A DNA stretch of 64,000 bases from Cytophagaceae bacterium (GTDB lineage: Bacteria > Bacteroidota > Bacteroidia > Cytophagales > Spirosomataceae), in NCBI GenBank assembly GCA_027491195.1, contig JAIXWQ010000008.1, positions 62,001 through 126,000 on the forward strand. Direction: 5' to 3'. A program made the translations under genes and the position numbers. Under the pieces are notes generated by a model. It saw only the letters and a program-made list of their open reading frames with translations, made no database searches and was not told the DNA's origin. Each line of letters starts with the position of its first letter. The first letter of the stretch is position 1. Positions 62,009 through 64,000 of the stretch are shown here, piece after piece.

Positions 62009-62714
62009 GATTCAATATTTCAACGATGTGTTTTACTTGAACTTTCGAGCCCTGACGCCTCAAAATTCCTTCCATGTGCATCAAACAAGACGTATCGGCA
62101 CCCACAATATAGTCGACGGCATTCGCCGCATGTTCCTTAATTCGATCCTGCCCCATCTTCACCGAAACCGCCTCTTCCGTCACACAAAAAGTGCCGCCAA
62201 ATCCACAACACTCGTCTTCTCGCTCCGGCATCACAACTTCTACACCATTCACCAGCGAGAGTAAATCTTCTAATTTCGAATAAGGCTTTTCGTTGCGTTC
62301 AGACATCGAACTTAAACGTAGACCCCGTTGACCGTGGCAACTTTGGTGCAATCCGACGCGATGCGGGAAAGTCGCGGACAAAGCGGAGACTTTCAAAACG
62401 TCCGTCAAAAACTCGCAAATTTCATAAACCGAATTTCTGATTTTCTCTGATGGATGATGCTCCTTCAAGTGTAATACGCAGGATCCTGAAGGCCCTACGA
62501 TGTAATCAAATCCTTCAAAATTTTGGGTAAAATTTGCATCGCATCCTTCCGTTGAAGAGGCAAAACCGGAATTGGCCATCGGTTGGCCACAGCAGGTTTG
62601 GTCAGTAGGAACAATTACTTCGCAGCCCAGTTTCTCTAACAATTCCAAACTCGCCACCGCAACCTGCGGATAGAATTGGTCAATGTAACAAGGAACAAAC
62701 AGAGCTACGCGCAT
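62001..62714 (-). CDS. lutA: lactate utilisation protein LutA (CCG domain)
   Basis: LutA (237 aa) has two CCG domains, recognisable by CCGQPMANSG near residue 42 and CCGFGGTFCV near 171, with SCHGQRGLR in between. CCG domains ligate unusual iron-sulfur clusters in heterodisulfide-reductase-like subunits. It is the first lut gene and is adjacent to an FGGY kinase, one base away. Together with LutB and LutC it oxidises L-lactate to pyruvate. Confidence 0.94.
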   Translation of the reverse strand: MRVALFVPCYIDQFYPQVAVASLELLEKLGCEVIVPTDQTCCGQPMANSGFASSTEGCDANFTQNFEGFDYIVGPSGSCVLHLKEHHPSEKIRNSVYEICEFLTDVLKVSALSATFPHRVGLHQSCHGQRGLRLSSMSERNEKPYSKLEDLLSLVNGVEVVMPEREDECCGFGGTFCVTEEAVSVKMGQDRIKEHAANAVDYIVGADTSCLMHMEGILRRQGSKVQVKHIVEILNHA

Positions 62715-62715
62715 C

Positions 62716-63999
62716 TTAAAATCGTTTCAATTGAATTAAATTTTTGGGTGTCTCCCCTTCGTAAACCATCAACGCAGCGCCTAAAGCACTCGCTTGCGCT
62801 ACTTCCGCCGCATAAACTTCCACTTCTGGCAACGCATGTGCTAACAAGCACATGTACCATTCGTTTTTACTAAAACCACCGTCCACTAGCAATTGTTTGA
62901 CCGGCGCATCCTTCAGCAACAGGTTTAAACTATGGAGCTGTTGACCTACCAAATCTACCATGAATTGATCATACGCCGAAGCTAAATCTGGAAAATCATG
63001 TAAATCACATGAGGCAAAGGCACATTCAAAAACAGACGAACTCCTACTGGATAGTGAAAATACCCGTTCCGAAAACGTCAAATCATGATAGGAACCACCA
63101 AAATGCGCCTCCATTCTCGCTACCTGCTCCTCGTGAAAATGCCCTCCAAACAAGCGAGATGCCTTTACTGGTTTGCCATTTGGCTGCAAATAACACAACA
63201 CGTCCTCCGCTAATTCCTCCGCACTTAAAGGCGATTCATTGAACGGGTGCATCGCGATGCACCAGGTTCCGGTAGATAATAGCACAAATTCATCTGAAAT
63301 CGAACGTAAATAAGGAACAAGTGCCGCGGATGAATCATGCAAACCTAATCCGTAATTAATCCCGTCGATGGGTAAAAAGGCTTCCGTCGAAATAGGGGCT
63401 AATTGATCCTGAATAGTAGCAACCCATGGATGGTATTGACCTAAATCAAAGTCCCATAAAGCGGTGTGACAGCCGATGGACGTAATCTCTGAAACAAGAC
63501 GACCCGTAAATAAGGACGCTAAATAGTTAGAGAAATGGACCGCCTTGAATACCTCAGGCCAGAAAGATCTAAAAGTGGATTCATACACTTGCAAACCCGA
63601 ATTCAAATTGCCCAAGATGGGCGAAGCCGTCTTGCGTGCAAATTCGTCCTCTCCACCGTATTCAGTATATGGAAAGGATTTTGAGACAGGTTTCAAATAA
63701 TTATACAAGGGAGCTAGCGGTTCGCCCACCCGATCCACATAAACAATAGACGCGCCATAGGCGGAAAAATTTAAGCCTATAATCTCGAATTCGGGTAATT
63801 GACAAAGCTCAGCAAAAGTGGATACAATCCATTGTTGCAATGCTCCTAAATCCTCGCAGGCAAAGCCATCTTCATCTACGATCTCGTCGAAAGTCTGCTG
63901 CTTTTCAAACACAATCTCGAAAGTGGTTGACCAGAGAAAGACCTTCTTATTGGTCTTTCCTATGTCAAATACCGCGATAACTGGTGTTTTCAAACTCAT
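62716..63999 (-). CDS. FGGY carbohydrate kinase (rhamnulokinase/fuculokinase-like)
   Basis: This sugar kinase of the FGGY family has 427 residues. The N-terminal ATP-binding motif is VIAVFDIGKTNKKVFLW, and the C-terminal domain has LLVDGGFSKNEWYMCLLA and the closing AQASALGAALMVYEG. The short IGKTN variant and overall size resemble L-rhamnulokinase or L-fuculokinase. Downstream lutABC would oxidise L-lactate, the product of L-lactaldehyde from these deoxysugars, which fits. The start at 63999 is one base from the window edge, so upstream partner genes are not visible. Confidence 0.82.
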   Translation of the reverse strand: MSLKTPVIAVFDIGKTNKKVFLWSTTFEIVFEKQQTFDEIVDEDGFACEDLGALQQWIVSTFAELCQLPEFEIIGLNFSAYGASIVYVDRVGEPLAPLYNYLKPVSKSFPYTEYGGEDEFARKTASPILGNLNSGLQVYESTFRSFWPEVFKAVHFSNYLASLFTGRLVSEITSIGCHTALWDFDLGQYHPWVATIQDQLAPISTEAFLPIDGINYGLGLHDSSAALVPYLRSISDEFVLLSTGTWCIAMHPFNESPLSAEELAEDVLCYLQPNGKPVKASRLFGGHFHEEQVARMEAHFGGSYHDLTFSERVFSLSSRSSSVFECAFASCDLHDFPDLASAYDQFMVDLVGQQLHSLNLLLKDAPVKQLLVDGGFSKNEWYMCLLAHALPEVEVYAAEVAQASALGAALMVYEGETPKNLIQLKRF

Positions 64000-64000
64000 C

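Overview
The window is chromosomal DNA of a member of the Bacteroidota, most likely order Cytophagales (an Aquirufa-like freshwater bacterium is a guess, not a demonstration). The evidence is a PorP/SprF protein, a PorD-type (DUF4835) protein and a type IX secretion C-terminal domain, an Rpb6-type RNA polymerase omega subunit, a DUF4290 protein next to murA, an OstA-like protein, promoters of the Bacteroidota TAnnTTTG type, and an almost complete absence of Shine-Dalgarno sequences.

Layout. 1-6.9 kb (+): 3' end of rsmA, mgtE, dtd, a MazG-like pyrophosphohydrolase, then an antisense lipoprotein, an outer-membrane protein, a DEAD-box helicase and an ecto-phosphodiesterase. 6.9-10.8 kb (-): bestrophin, tRNA-Arg(ACG), a PaaG-like hydratase, a four-helix-bundle (23S rRNA intervening-sequence type) protein gene framed by inverted heptanucleotide arrays, and rpoN. 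10.9-16.0 kb (+): asnS, dgkA, DUF4290, murA, MATE. 16.3-22.0 kb (-): lpdA-sucB-sucA, a complete 2-oxoglutarate dehydrogenase. 22.3-28.5 kb: porP-like, htpG, an orphan T9SS sorting domain, an OstA-like protein, tilS. 28.6-36.4 kb (-): a long envelope operon FKBP - C-terminal processing protease - inositol monophosphatase - small Cys-rich protein - ABC exporter - bamD - rpoZ - porD. 36.6-40.4 kb (+): atpA-atpG and hflX. 40.4-40.8 kb: a repeat-dense island with a tRNA-Arg(CCT) gene and a degenerate tRNA-like fragment. 40.8-42.6 kb: a GNAT/FemAB-like protein and a NagB-like isomerase. 42.9-51.1 kb (+): an accessory block with a secreted tail-fibre-like repeat protein, a Fib_succ_major-domain protein, a thioredoxin-like protein and a membrane-fusion/ABC export module. 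51.3-56.1 kb (-): AraC regulator, acyltransferase and a two-subunit molybdenum hydroxylase. 56.2-60.2 kb (-): SGNH - MBOAT - SGNH - glucosaminidase, resembling a cell-wall O-acetylation module. 60.2-64.0 kb (-): lutCBA lactate utilisation and an FGGY sugar kinase.

The most unusual signal is a family of degenerate 7-bp tandem repeats (ATTTACC, AAAGAAT, AGAGTAG and AGTCAGT types) at four intergenic loci. They usually begin at, or inside, the stop codon of the upstream gene. At one locus two inverted copies sharing a 15-nt linker frame a four-helix-bundle gene and fill the gap between rpoN and its neighbour almost exactly, which suggests a small REP-like or mobile element. A 23-bp perfect palindrome over the porD stop codon, a tRNA-Arg(CCT) with an acceptor-stem mismatch, and a MurA with Asp in place of the fosfomycin-target Cys are further points of interest.
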